Below are positions 35,788 through 46,742 of a DNA stretch of 64,000 bases, one piece after another. How positions within the stretch are numbered: position 1 is the stretch's first letter; each line of letters starts with the position of its first letter. The notes under the pieces are model-generated. The model saw only the letters and a list, made by a program, of their open reading frames with translations. It was not told the origin of the DNA and did no database searches. This stretch comes from Gongronella butleri (Eukaryota > Mucoromycota > Mucoromycetes > Mucorales > Cunninghamellaceae): NCBI GenBank assembly GCA_025201375.1, contig JAIWZP010000044.1:181301-245300 (forward strand). The letters are read 5' to 3'. Made by a program: the position numbers and the translations under genes.

Positions 35788-36649
35788 ATGCCTCAACCCA
35801 CAAGTTCGTCTCTCCAATGCGCAATGGCTCGCTTTGGTGCGTCACAATACAAAAAGAAAAGTCCCAGGGGTACGTTTCTGATTTTTTTATTCTTCAGATG
35901 AGCACGGGAGGCGCTCTCGCGCTGCGGAGCAGCTTGCACAAGATATCAATTTATACTCTTGTCCGTCGTCGCGTCCCATAGTGCAAGATTCTGGAATTGG
36001 TCAACTGATACCTTGTTCAGAGGACGCGTTTGTGGGCCTGCCCGCTGTGTCAGGGCACCAATGGTTGCGCGAGTCGTTGCTGCTGGCAATGTCGTCCCCA
36101 GAGATGCACCAATGGCCGCTGGATTACGCAGGTGTCGTTGCAGAAAGCGTGGTGGATCCCATTTTGGTGTTTGAAACGGGTCAGGGCCAGATTTTGCGTG
36201 ACCAATTGCTGATTCCGTCCTTGCCGACGCCCGTCGCGCGCACCCAGCACCTCACCCCGGCGCCGTCGTGCTTGGTCTCGCCGCCACTCATGACCAATCG
36301 CTAGCAAAAAAAGCAGTTGTCGCTGTACAAGCTGTTTGATTGCGAGCAGCGTCTCCAAGAGGCTGTGGATGCGGCTACCCCTCGTCATGCACCCAAATAT
36401 ACTGGTAAAAAGAAGAAACAAGGAAATCGCCTCGGCATCTACAAGTGCCAGTTCTGCGATTTTATCAGCAATCGCTCTTTCAACACGAAACAGCACGAAA
36501 AGACCCACTCCGACCCTCCCACGATGCCCCACAAATGCATCATTTGCGAAAGAGGCTTTGTCCGCAAGTACGATCTAAAGGTTCATCACCAAATGCATGT
36601 TCGCGAGATTCGCGACATGATGAAAAGCTGCGGGTTTGTCCTGGTGTAG
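35788..36649 (+). pseudogene. C2H2 zinc-finger gene, array member 6 (one UAG codon)
   Basis: Exon 1 is 35788-35836 and exon 2 is 35898-36649. The frame is continuous except for TAG at 36302-36304, where other members have TTT (Phe). Both fingers (CQFCDFISN..., CIICERGF...) follow downstream in the same frame. Two adjacent bases differ, so this is a substitution and not a homopolymer error. If translated as is, a protein of about 151 residues without fingers results. The promoter is also degraded, which favours a dying gene. Confidence 0.7.
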
Positions 36650-37743
36650 AAGTCTCTCTTTTGTCGCCTTGATCCGTTTACTATTAGCACGCAGTTCTCG
36701 GAAAGGTGAAAATAAATCGAAAAATTTATTCTTTATTTGTCATGAGCGCAAAAAAAAAAAAAAATAGGAATCGAAGCGAATTGGAGCAAATTAGCTTCGA
36801 AATGACACTTGTGTTGAAGCCCTTTATCAAGCGCAGCTTATTCTTGTTCCAGATGCATAATAGCGGGTGTATAATGCGATGACGTTCATTTTGCACTTTT
36901 AAAAAAATTCGAGGCGTGCAAACGCGCATTATTTTAGTAAAGGATGGCGTCCGGCAGCCCGTTAAAAAGGCATTGCGCACACCATGTATTGCCCTTGAGA
37001 CGCCCGCGTTTAAAATCTCGCTCTAAAATTGCGAAAAAATCAAGACCGAAAACTGAAAAATAAACAACTGATAGAAAAAATGCGAAAAAACATTTTCATT
37101 TGTGTGGATCTTGGCAGGTCGCTGCATTTGCCATTGATAAAAAAAAGGCATGAATCATCCAAAGTCTAAAATTCTCAGCGACCAGATGCCTGTTTTTTTT
37201 TCATTCAAAAATGTGTCATTTGAGTACAAGAGCGCGCCAAATACTTCAAAAACGCTAATTGGGTAAAAAAGCGCGCGTCAATCGTTTTTATTTTAGATGC
37301 CAATGCGCGTGCAGTGGAAGCAGAGCACATATAGTGTCGTTTGGTTTGGTTTAAAGGTAATTGACCATATGGACATTGCGTTTTGCGCGCTTTTGTGTGT
37401 ATTTTGCGGTGACGGCGGTGTCGGGTTATAATAGTTGAGAGCAATTCATGTGCTGTTTGAGCATGTCATTCGATGGCGTCTATTGTTCTATCAATTGCAG
37501 ATAGAATGATGGAAGGTTAGCTAGATGGATCTGCACAAACGCCAATTGTCCATGACTTTCAAGCAATCGGAAGGAACAGGTGTGACAGTGGCCAGTTCAC
37601 TAGAACATAAAAGGTATTTTTTCTTTTTTCCCACAATGGAACCAATCGGAGGCCCTTTTTTGCTCCCCCCCACCCTCCGTCGGCCGGCAACAGCCTTGTC
37701 CACGACGTAAAAATCATTATAGATCTTCGAGTTTTTTTTTTCG

Positions 37744-37760
37744 CTATAAAAGGCGCGATC
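37744..37760 (+). promoter_or_regulatory. Core promoter of array member 7
   Basis: CTATAAAAGGCGCGATC lies 58 nt before the start codon. Confidence 0.7.
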
Positions 37761-37818
37761 TCCACTTCAGATTCCCCGCATCATTTTCTATAACGCATCG
37801 CGTTACACTAAGCTGACA

Positions 37819-38670
37819 ATGCCTCAACCCGCAAATTCGTCTCTTCAATGCACTTTGACTCGCTCAGGTACGCCATAAAAAAAAAAGGGGACGCGTTTCT
37901 TATTATTTTTTTTTGGATTCTCAAGATGAGCGAGCGCGGCTCTCGCACGCTGTAGAACCGCTTGCTCAAAGTATCCATTCGAGTTCGTCGCCATCTCTCG
38001 TGGTGCAAGGTCCAGATTTTGATCAATTGGTCCCTTGTTGCTCAAACGCGTTTATGGATCTGTCCTCGGTGCCAGGACACCAATGGTTGCCCAATTCGTT
38101 TTTGCTGGCAGCGTCGTCGTCGTCTGTGAACTACCAACCGATGGATTACACGGATGTCGCTGTGGAAACAATGGCGGACGCTAGTGTGGTGTTTGAACGG
38201 GTCAAGGCCAGATTTTGCGCGAGCAATGGCTGATTCCGCCCTTGCCGACGCCCGTTGCTCCCACCCAGCACTGCACCCCGGCGTCGTCGTGCTTGGTCTC
38301 GCCGCCACCAATGACCAATCGCTTTCAAAAAGAGCAATTGGCGTTGCGCAAGTTGTTTGATCTCGAGCAGCGCCTTCAAGAGGCTGTGCACGCGGCTACT
38401 CGTCACCCCGCACCCAGCCGCAGCACTAACGAGAAGAAACAAGGAAATCGTCTCGGCATCTACAAATGCCAGTTTTGCAATTATACCAGTGACCGCTCGT
38501 ACAACACGAAACAGCACGAAAAAACCCATTCAGTCCCGCCTATCAGACCTCACAAATGCATCATTTGCGAAAGAGGTTTTGTCCGCAAGTACGATCTAAA
38601 GATCCATCACCAAATGCACATTCGCGACATTCGCCACATGATGAAAAGTTGTGGGCTTGTTCTGGTGTAG
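37819..38670 (+). pseudogene. C2H2 zinc-finger gene, array member 7 (one frameshift)
   Basis: Exon 1 is 37819-37867 (MPQPANSSLQCTLTRS) and exon 2 starts at 37926. One A is missing from the AAA run near 38195-38197 (others read GAAACGGG, here GAACGGG). The first frame stops at 38231-38233 and the second frame runs from about 38215 to 38670 with both fingers intact (CQFCNYTSD..., CIICERGF...). It is the most divergent member. A homopolymer assembly error would make it intact. Confidence 0.7.
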
Positions 38671-38679
38671 AAACATTTT

Positions 38680-40440
38680 CCTTTTTTTTTTCGTCTTGAT
38701 CTTCCTTTAGGCAAACAGTACTCAGAAAGGTGTCAATAAACCAACAATTTATTCTTGAGCAATAAAATAAAAAAAATCAATTTTTGCAAAAATGTGGTCC
38801 TTCAAAAAACAAATTCAGCCTTTTTTTTTTTTTCTCAAAGGCGCATGACAATTTGAGTCAGAGTTCATGCATGTGCTGAAATGACAATTCCCGTACTGGC
38901 CACAATAGATGATGGTTGAAATCCGCATTCGTAGCCATTGGCATCAAAAGGCGCCCCGAAAGTCAAAATTTTTTTTTACGGATGGTTGGGTGTGATGGCT
39001 CAGCTCGATTGTCATACGCAGCCATATTCATTTGGGTGAGCACGTGCCAGAACAAATTTTGAAAAAGGGCAGATTAGGTCCTGATAAATGGTAAATTGAC
39101 GCGTATAAAAGAAACCTAATGAAAAGGGGGCCGTCACGACAACCGGTAACAATTGAAAATGGCCAGTGACCAATACAGTATTACAGCAAGTCCGTTCAAT
39201 TGCAACCATTGCAACCATTGCGTCCAACGAAGTGTCATTTCTGCGCGCACAAAAAAATTTTACATGGCAAGAAGGCTAAGGGCAACTTGAATTTCATCGG
39301 TCCATTTGATATCCAGCGACGAGGCATGCGCAGTATCTCGCTATTTTATGGTGCCATTGGTGGACAAGCGTGTACTTTGCAAAAAAAAAAAGCGGGTCAA
39401 TTGAAAAGGGCACGTCAATTACGTGCATTAGCGATGGGTCTCTCTTTTGTAGCTGTGTGGATGTCTGTTGCAAGCGGTGCATTTGTCATGTCGTTGTGAA
39501 TGTCGAGCATTTTTGTTGTTTTTGCGGGGTGATTTTTGTGTCGATTTTGCTGGTGGTCTGGCCAAGAAGAAAGAACTGGGAATTGTGCGCGTGGAAGGCT
39601 GGGGAATGCGTGTCCTTTTATGCCATTGTGGCCACTGCAACCATTGAGACGCCAATTATGCGCGTGCATGAAAGAAGGACAGCAGCTACTTTTTGCATGG
39701 ATTTATTTCCACTTGCGTGGAAGCGCCACGCGGTTGCTGACAGTCGAAAGGTCCAACAAAGGGGCCGAAAATAGGCCAATGTGACCCCGAAAAAATAAAA
39801 TTTACAGCTCGGAGGGCGTTTTGGTTACACATCATGCCAACACGGATGGCCGTTTTTGCGTGGTTGCAAGATGAAAGCTGGTTTGGGTGCCCAAAAAAGG
39901 CAAAGGGCCTCTTCTCAGGAGAGGACAGGGAGGAAAAAGTGGGGGATTTTTTGATTTTTGTAGCACATGTGGTCGCTGCATGGTCCAAAGCAGTTTTGTG
40001 ACATCCTGGCATTGTGGAATCACACGGCAACCACCTTTTTGACGATATGCAAACCGTGATCCGGCTGCGAAAAATGCGGAAAAGAGAGCAACAAGACTAA
40101 ACATCTTTTTTTTTTTTTTTTTAAAAAAAAACAAGGTTAATGAGGTTGGATGGGCGTGCCTTTTTATAAGCGGCCATTGACTGCAAGGAGACGGCAAAGC
40201 GAAAAAAAAAAGGGACGCACGCGAGTTAAAAAAGCAAGGAGACAAAAGGGAGACCCCAATTTGCAAAAAAGTTGGCCCTGTGTATCCCTTTAGCACAGTA
40301 AAGGTCCCTATTGGGCATTGTGATTTTCTCCTTTTCGCCCTCCTTGCACTCTGTTTCCTTCCTGCCCCCCCTTTTTTTTCTTCTCTTTTGCTCCGTTGCA
40401 AGTGTGTTTTTTTCTTTTTTTTTTCTTTTTTCTTTTTTAT
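38680..40440. other. Intergenic, no gene supported
   Basis: An AATAAA signal for member 7 is near 38736. Short T/A runs occur at 38820, 40105 and 40200. Open frames on both strands are short and lack family features. Confidence 0.5.
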
Positions 40441-40452
40441 ATTTTTGCGCGT

Positions 40453-41619
40453 ATGAACAACGACACGGATATTCAAGAGCGCATTGCGGCTGCGCGACGC
40501 GAAGCGGATACGTTAAAAGACCGAATCAAGCAGCGCAAAGAGGCACTTGCCGACACCACACGTAAGCCAATTGTAAAAAAAAAAAAAAAAATCGGTACTC
40601 ACGCCTTTTTTTTTTTTTCGCCAGTGCAAGACATGTCCAAAGAGGTGGATGTGCTGCCTCGGATTGTGATGCGTGCGCGTCGTACGCTCAAGGGGCATCT
40701 TGCCAAGATTTACTCGATGAATTGGGCGCAAGACAAGCGGCATCTTGTTTCTGCGTCGCAGGACGGCAAATTGATTGTATGGGACGCGTACACGTCGAAC
40801 AAGGTGCACGCGATTCCGCTGCGATCGTCGTGGGTAATGACGTGCGCGTACTCGCCATCGGGCAATCTTGTTGCGTGCGGCGGGCTGGACAATATTTGCT
40901 CGATTTACAATTTGCGCGCGCGCGATGGGCCGATTCGGCCAACACGCGAGCTGTCTGCGCACACGGGGTACCTTAGCTGCTGCCGGTTCATCAATGATCG
41001 ACAGATCATCACGTCGTCTGGCGACAGGTCGTGCATGCTATGGGACATTGATGCCGGGGTCAAGACCGAGGAGTTTTTGGACCACTCTGGCGACGTCATG
41101 AGGCAAGCTCAAAAAAACATTCGAGTTGGATAAACTGATTTTTTTTTGCCTTTTTCTCATAGTTTGTCGCTGGGGACGAACCCCAATGTGTTTGTGACGG
41201 GTGCATGCGACGCGACGGCCAAGGTGTGGGACATTCGATCGCGGAAATGCGTGCAAACGTTTGTTGGGCACGAAAGCGACATCAATGCGGTGCAGTTCTT
41301 CCCGAATGGGCAAGCGTTTGCGACGGGGTCGGACGATGCGAGCTGCCGTCTGTTTGATCTGCGCGCGGATTGCGAGCTGATCAGCTATGCGAGCGAGGCC
41401 GTGCTGTGCGGGATCACGTCCATTGGGTTCAGCGTGTCCGGTCGCCTGCTGTTCGGTGGCTACGACGACTGCAATTGCCACATTTGGGACACGCTCAAGG
41501 GCGAGCGTCTCGGCACGCTGTCGGCGCATGAAAACCGCGTCTCGTGCCTTGGTGTCGCGACCGATGGCATGGCCCTTTGCACAGGAAGCTGGGATGCCAC
41601 GCTAAAGGTGTGGGCCTAA
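40453..41619 (+). CDS. Heterotrimeric G protein beta subunit
   Basis: Exons read as 40453-40561, 40625-41102 and 41163-41619, 347 residues, the usual size. The N-terminal helix ([19 protein letters not shown]) is the coiled coil that pairs with G gamma. Seven WD40 repeats follow, with the family marks [87 protein letters not shown] and [10 protein letters not shown]. It acts at the plasma membrane in receptor signalling, upstream of MAPK cascades in fungi. The second intron (41103-41162) has a GC donor (GCAAGC); removing it restores the conserved DVMSLSLG. Confidence 0.93.
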
Positions 41620-41781
41620 CTTTTTTCTCTAGAAACTTTTTTTTTCTCTCTCTCTTTCACCCTTCTGGATACCCCATGTTTTTTTTTATTTTTTATTTTT
41701 TTTTGTCACTTTAAAATTTTTTTACTTTTTAAATTTGGTATTCCAAAAAAAAAAAATGGGTATCAATCAAAAGCGTGGAAC

Positions 41782-42492
41782 CTAGCGATGCTTTTTGACG
41801 GGTGGTGGTGGCGGTGGTAAGGTGGTTTTGAAAAAGCGATGGAAAAACGAGGGATTGGCCGAGTGGACCGAGGACGTGGACGAATTGCGGCGATTTTGAG
41901 GGTGGAGCATGAGGTCGGACGCGCGCCGTTGCAGGATGGGGTGCTGATAGTGTGTTTCGGCGGAATGCGAGGGCGATGATGCGGTGGATGAGATGGATGA
42001 CGCTGACGACGCGCATGTGTGCTCATTGTTATAGTGGTGCTGATGTTGCTGCAGGAAATAGTGGGCCGATGGGCTCGAAAAGGGCGGCGCAATGGTGTTG
42101 GAAGTGGTGTTTGTGGACGACGGGGTGAGGACGCGGACAAACGATTCGGCTAATGGGTCTTCATAGAGACGCAAGCATCTGTATTCGCGATTGACACGAT
42201 CCATCTCCTTTGTGAGTCGCTTCATGTTTGTTGGATGATCGACGTGGTGCTTATCGTCTGCCAAGAAGCTCTGGCGCTGCAGTAGGAGCTTGTGTTGCGT
42301 GCGATTGATCTTTTTATCAGTGTGTGTGTGCATTGTGTGCGTTGGGTGCGTTGGATGCGTGTGTTGTGCCTTTTGCGCCTGCGCATGGCCAAGAAATACC
42401 TGTGTGCTGGCCTGCGACCGAAGCATGGGCTGGCTCTGCCAATGACGGAGCCCGTGGGGGTGCCCGTTGGGCGGAGTGACGACCGTCGACAT
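41782..42492 (-). CDS. Hypothetical Ser/His/Pro-rich protein
   Basis: The start MSTVVTPPNGHPHGL was chosen because upstream codons add only a hydrophobic stretch of doubtful status; a longer version from 42597 is open. The protein has 236 residues and is mostly low complexity: a Thr/His run (TH.THPTHTMHTHT), a Ser run (CASSASSISSTASSPS) and a poly-Pro stretch near the end. The only globular-looking part is KEMDRVNREYRCLRLYEDP followed by LAESFVRVL. It is convergent with G beta, about 160 bp apart. No family is recognised; it may be a regulatory or scaffold protein or spurious. Confidence 0.5.
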   Translation of the reverse strand: MSTVVTPPNGHPHGLRHWQSQPMLRSQASTQVFLGHAQAQKAQHTHPTHPTHTMHTHTDKKINRTQHKLLLQRQSFLADDKHHVDHPTNMKRLTKEMDRVNREYRCLRLYEDPLAESFVRVLTPSSTNTTSNTIAPPFSSPSAHYFLQQHQHHYNNEHTCASSASSISSTASSPSHSAETHYQHPILQRRASDLMLHPQNRRNSSTSSVHSANPSFFHRFFKTTLPPPPPPVKKHR

Positions 42493-42858
42493 AAAAAGGA
42501 GCGTCGCAAATGCAATTGGGACAATAAAAGTGCTTCGCGTGGGGGGCGTTGCTTTTGAAAAAGCAAACGAAAAAAGAGAGAGGGCCACACTGGGCAAAAA
42601 AAAAAAAAAGAAACAATTTCAAAAAGAAAAAGAAAAAGATAAACGGGGTCCTCTCACACAAAAAAATAAAAAAAAAGGAGTTGCCCAAACCACATGACAA
42701 TTTGCTCGGTGCAACATTTTAGGAAAAAAATCACTAGGCGTGGTCCCCCCTTGCCAACGTTCCCCGGGTTTTGGTTGGTTCGTTGGAAATTTATTTGTTT
42801 TTGTACACATCGCGTAAAAAAAAAAAAAAAAAAGAGAGAAACAAAACGCCTAAAAAGC

Positions 42859-44741
42859 TTATGAGAGACCCAGCTTCCATTGCTTTTTAAACATGGCATT
42901 GGCAATGGCTATGGCAATGGGGCTTTTCCGTTGGTACAAGATGACAAACAGAATAAACAGGGTCAAAATGTTTAGCGATGCGTGTTTCAGGGCGGCCTGA
43001 CCGGAAGAAAAAAAAAACGTGAGCCATGAATTGCGCGACGTTTTCTCCATTTTTCTTTTTCACCCCATTTTGATGTCTTTTTTCCACTGATTTCGTTCTT
43101 GTACCTTTATGACCCAGCGCCAGCCATAAAAATCGTCTGCATCTGGCAGCATTGGCTTGTTGCGGCGTTGTTGGGTGAGGAGTTCTTGTCGCAGGCCATC
43201 GATGCGATCATTGAGGGCAATGATCTCGGATTGCAGGGTTTCAAGGGCGCGTTTTGTGGCGGGGCCGAGCGACACGACGGACGAGTATTGTTGCTCGGTC
43301 AAGTAGCGCCTTTCAGGGGCGGGGCCGGTGGCCGTGACCGAGGAAGTGGCCGATTCCATCATGGGGGATTCCTGGGGGGTGGCACGCATGATTCGCGGCG
43401 GTGCCTGGGACGCCGACGACGAGGACGGTCTGCGTGACGACGCACTTGGCGCGTAGGGGCGATAGGGCTGCTGGTGCTGGTGCTGATGCATGGTGCGTGT
43501 GCTTGTGCTCCTGTCGTCGTCGCTGCTGTCGTACCTCGGATGGTGATGATGGTGGTGATGGGAGGCGTGGGGCAATTGCGGCTGTTGCGAGAGGGGTTGC
43601 GATGGAGGAGGCGCGTGGCGTGTCGGAGGCAGCAAATGGGCGGCGGCGCTGGTGGTTGCCCAAGGATTGACCGTGTTGCTGACAATGGATTCGTCGACAA
43701 ATGGCTGTCGCGGCCGCTCATCCTGCTGCGACGCGCTCGACGGTGGTCTGCGTTGCTGCTGTTGCGACGACCGGCGCGTAAACGGACTAGACAACGCAGT
43801 CATCATCGACGGCGTCGATTCGACCGACGGGGCACGCGGCATCGCGCGTCCTGGCGCCTGCTGCGGGGGCAGCCCTTGCTTTTCGTGCCACGACCGGCGC
43901 TGGTACTGCTGCTGCTGCTGCTGCCGTGACCGATTCGACGTGCGGCTCGTCATGGACCGCGACGGTGTCAACTGCGGCACGCTATTCTGAATATCACGCA
44001 AATACGCCTTTTCCTCGGCATCCACCGATTCATCCGAGTCTGATTTACGCGTCAATGTCCAGTCATACATTCCATTTAATGTTTTGGGCTTACCACTGAC
44101 ATCCTGGTCGGTCGTGTCCTCGCTATCTTGCTCATCCGTCTCATCGTCGTCATCTTCAGGGCGAATCGTGGCAAATGCTTGCACAATGGCCTGTACCTGT
44201 GCCTTTGCTTGTGGTTTCCGGTACGCCTGTGACACAAGTGGATCACACATCAGTAAAAAAAAAAGGCACTCTTCCATCTCGTTCCATCTCCATTTTCGAT
44301 TTATACCTCGGCACACACTGCAAGCAGCGTTTCAACGTATCTATGCTTGGCCTCGGCGACGGTCATGCCCTCTAGCTTCTTCCAGGCATCCCTAGAAATA
44401 AGTTTTTAGAATTCAATGGGGGGAAAGGGGTTCGAAAAAAAGGAGGACAAGCTTTTCTTGTGTGTATGTGTACCATTTTGCACGCCCGACAACGTCAAAA
44501 ATGCCGGGTCTTGGGGTATCGACGTTGCCTTGCGACACTTGCTTGTATAAAGAGTAGAGCTAACCGGAAAAATAAGTGGGCAAGCCCGTTGCCTAGGTTT
44601 CCAACCAATTTTTACCTCTAATTTTTGATCTTTTGTGGGCTGAAAGGACGACGATGGCGGAAGATTCTGTACAATACCGAGCGCCTTGTTATACCGCTGG
44701 TTTATGTACCGCTCCGAATAGTGCGAGGGAACAGACGTCAT
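42859..44741 (-). CDS. Tail-anchored acyl-CoA-binding domain protein (ACBD5/Atg37-like)
   Basis: Exons on the minus strand are 44741-44616, 44559-44474, 44391-44307, 44226-43105 and 42996-42859, closing to 518 residues. The first three exons plus the start of the fourth form an acyl-CoA-binding domain (about 1-100): YNKALGIVQNLP, LYSLYKQVSQG, RPGIFDVVGRAKWDAWKKL, and HRYVETLLAVCAEAYRKP. A long disordered middle follows, with acidic, poly-Gln and poly-His runs. A helical segment (about 405-445, TKRALETLQSEIIALNDRI) precedes the last exon, which encodes a single membrane segment (LNILTLFILFVILY) and a basic tail. ACBP domain plus C-terminal membrane anchor is the layout of ACBD5/Atg37, which act on peroxisomes in lipid transfer and pexophagy. 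The assignment to that group is by architecture. Confidence 0.85.
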
Positions 44742-44981
44742 AACGGGCAACAAACCGTGTAAAAAGTATTAGAGATTAAAAGGTAAAATAGAGAAAAAGA
44801 AATAAGAAAGGGATAGCATGGCCCTTTTTGGCACTCGAGTCGACTATTTTATTTGCGCTCTTGTCAGCGCTTTTGTTCATCCCAGCCCGCGGTGTGCGTG
44901 CCCTTTTTTTCCGCGTTTCTGTTCCCCCTCCCCCCCTTTTTTTTTCCCTTTTGCATGTCACCTTGGATTGTAATCGACTGC

Positions 44982-45191
44982 ATGGTTTTGAAACGCTTGT
45001 CCAGCATCATGGCATCCTCATTACAGCAATTGACAGCGCATTCCGTATGGCTTTCTCAAAAAAAGGTGACGCACCCCCATCCGTTATTGGCCATGGCCCA
45101 TGTGATTGCCAAAAACTCTCTTTTTAGGCAAATCAGGACCGTCCTGTCAATTCGCGCAACGCAAATGATAAACAAAAAAGCACCCCCATGA
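44982..45191 (+). CDS. Possible small protein with mitochondrial-type N-terminus
   Basis: A 69-codon frame starts MVLKRLSSIMASSLQQLTAH and ends INKKAPP. It sits in the gap between the divergent ACBD5-like gene and the 3' end of the ArfGAP gene. The start is rich in Arg/Ser/Leu, like a mitochondrial presequence. There is no family match that I recognise, and length alone does not exclude chance. Confidence 0.3.
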   Translation: MVLKRLSSIMASSLQQLTAHSVWLSQKKVTHPHPLLAMAHVIAKNSLFRQIRTVLSIRATQMINKKAPP

Positions 45192-45304
45192 TCCATTTAC
45201 GTGTATTAAATGTTTAATTTCTCTATTTTACTTGAGCAAATCGGCAAAAATACTACAAAACGCGGAATTAGATCCCATCCAAGTCTCTTTTTTTTGCGGG
45301 GCAC

Positions 45305-46624
45305 TTACTCATTCGAGGGCTTTTTGGGTGTCGTCGTGGAAGAGTGGCCGTTGAGCAGGTCGGCAAACGCACTGAACGTCAATGACAAGAAAGCGACGTG
45401 TTAGTGGCATCAAAATACATTCTTTTGGCACTTACTCATGCGTGGGCTTGGCCGTGGGCGCGGCGGCAGCTTGGCCAAAGAATTGGCTGCCCTGAATGGC
45501 CGGCTGTGACGGCGTGGTCATGCTGCTGGTAACAAACGAGCCCCAGCCATTGTCCATGGCCATTGGCTGCTGCTGCTGGTGCATCGGCGCTTGCTGGCCA
45601 AAGCCAAAGGCGCCACCCATCTGAGGTGGCGGCTGCTGCATCTGGGGAGGCGGCTGGTTATACAGGGACAAGATGGACGACTTGAAATCGGGTTTTGGCG
45701 CAGGCGCAGCCGGCGTGTTGGTGGCGGCAGCCGCCGTCGCCGTGGTGCCCATTGAGAAAAAGTCGGCGCCCTGCAATTGCGCCGCCGGCTGCTGCTGTTG
45801 AGCAGGCGCAGGCGCAGGCGCAGGCGCAGGCGAAGATGACCCGAAAAAGTCCTCAAGCGAGCTAAATTCCTTTTTGGCGGCCGGCTTGCTGGTATTCTGT
45901 GGTTGTTGTTGCTGCTGCTGCTGCTGCGGCGGCGCCGCTTGCTTTTGGGGTGCGTCCTGGAAAACGAGCCATGGAAATGAGCCACCTCTCTCTCTCTCCT
46001 TTTTCATTCCTTACTTGACTCGCGGCCGCGGCAGGGCCGCCCAATTGCGACGGGTCAGGGATCGGGCCCTTCATAGCAAAGCGCTTCATCTCGTACTTTT
46101 GTCGGATCCACATTTCCATGTTGTTTTCGTTTGGTCGATGGTTCTTGAGATTGGCTTCCCAATACCTAGTGATAAAAAAGAGTCAATTGATGGCAAAAAT
46201 CAACAAATTTCCGTTACAAGTTGGCACGCTCGTTGCCCCATCGTCGCATGCTGTCAATTTGATCAGGGACCCACGCGTCCAGGTCGACGGATTTCACTAA
46301 TAGACAAGCAACGTGAGCACATTTTTTTTTCGAAAAAACCCATTTTCAAGGTATTACCTTTGCTAATGTGCGTGCCGAGCGACCGATGAATACCCGAGCA
46401 CCGGATACAGACGAAAATGCCCAAGTTCCAAGACGCCCAGCGTGGATCTACAGAGTAAAAAAGGTCACAATCAGCTCTCAAACAGAAAAAAAAAAAAAAA
46501 ACTCACCTTTTCGACCACAGTCTGCACAATACTTGTTGCCAGGCACCTGCAATAGCGACTTTAGCACGGCCGTGTTCTTTTCGTTTTGGGCACGATCGGC
46601 GGTTCTTGCAAAGCGAGTGGACAT
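45305..46624 (-). CDS. ArfGAP (SMAP/Age2-like) with Gln/Pro-rich tail
   Basis: Exons on the minus strand are 46624-46507, 46447-46358, 46296-46218, 46165-46015, 45956-45436 and 45371-45305, closing to 341 residues. It stimulates GTP hydrolysis by Arf GTPases in vesicle traffic. The ArfGAP zinc finger is C-x2-C-x16-C-x2-C (CADC...CIRC), followed by the arginine-finger segment [13 protein letters not shown], then [28 protein letters not shown] and [10 protein letters not shown]. The C-terminal half is low complexity (poly-Gln, PAPAPAPAP, Met/Gln/Pro-rich) with FSSLEDFF and AFADLLNG motifs. The start lies 118 bp from the divergent kinase gene, so the two probably share a promoter. Confidence 0.9.
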
Positions 46625-46742
46625 GATGAAAAAAAAAAGAGAAAAAGAGAGCGAAAAAAAGGGCAATTTCAAGGGGAACCAAAGTTTTAAAATGGAAATC
46701 ATGGGGGAAACTTCATTGTTTTTCCGTCTCCCTCACTTTTTC
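46625..46742. promoter_or_regulatory. Bidirectional promoter between ArfGAP and PDK-like genes
   Basis: Only 118 bp separate the two divergent start codons. The interval has A and T runs and no clear TATA box. Confidence 0.5.

Noticed and set aside
27115..38670. CRISPR or short satellite array, suggested by recurring motifs
   Set aside because: The repeat units are 1.6-2.5 kb genes with introns, not short direct repeats with spacers.
43313..43721. Open frames of about 100-120 codons on both strands in the middle of the ACBD5-like gene
   Set aside because: They are shadows of the low-complexity Gln/His/Ser-coding exon 43105-44226.
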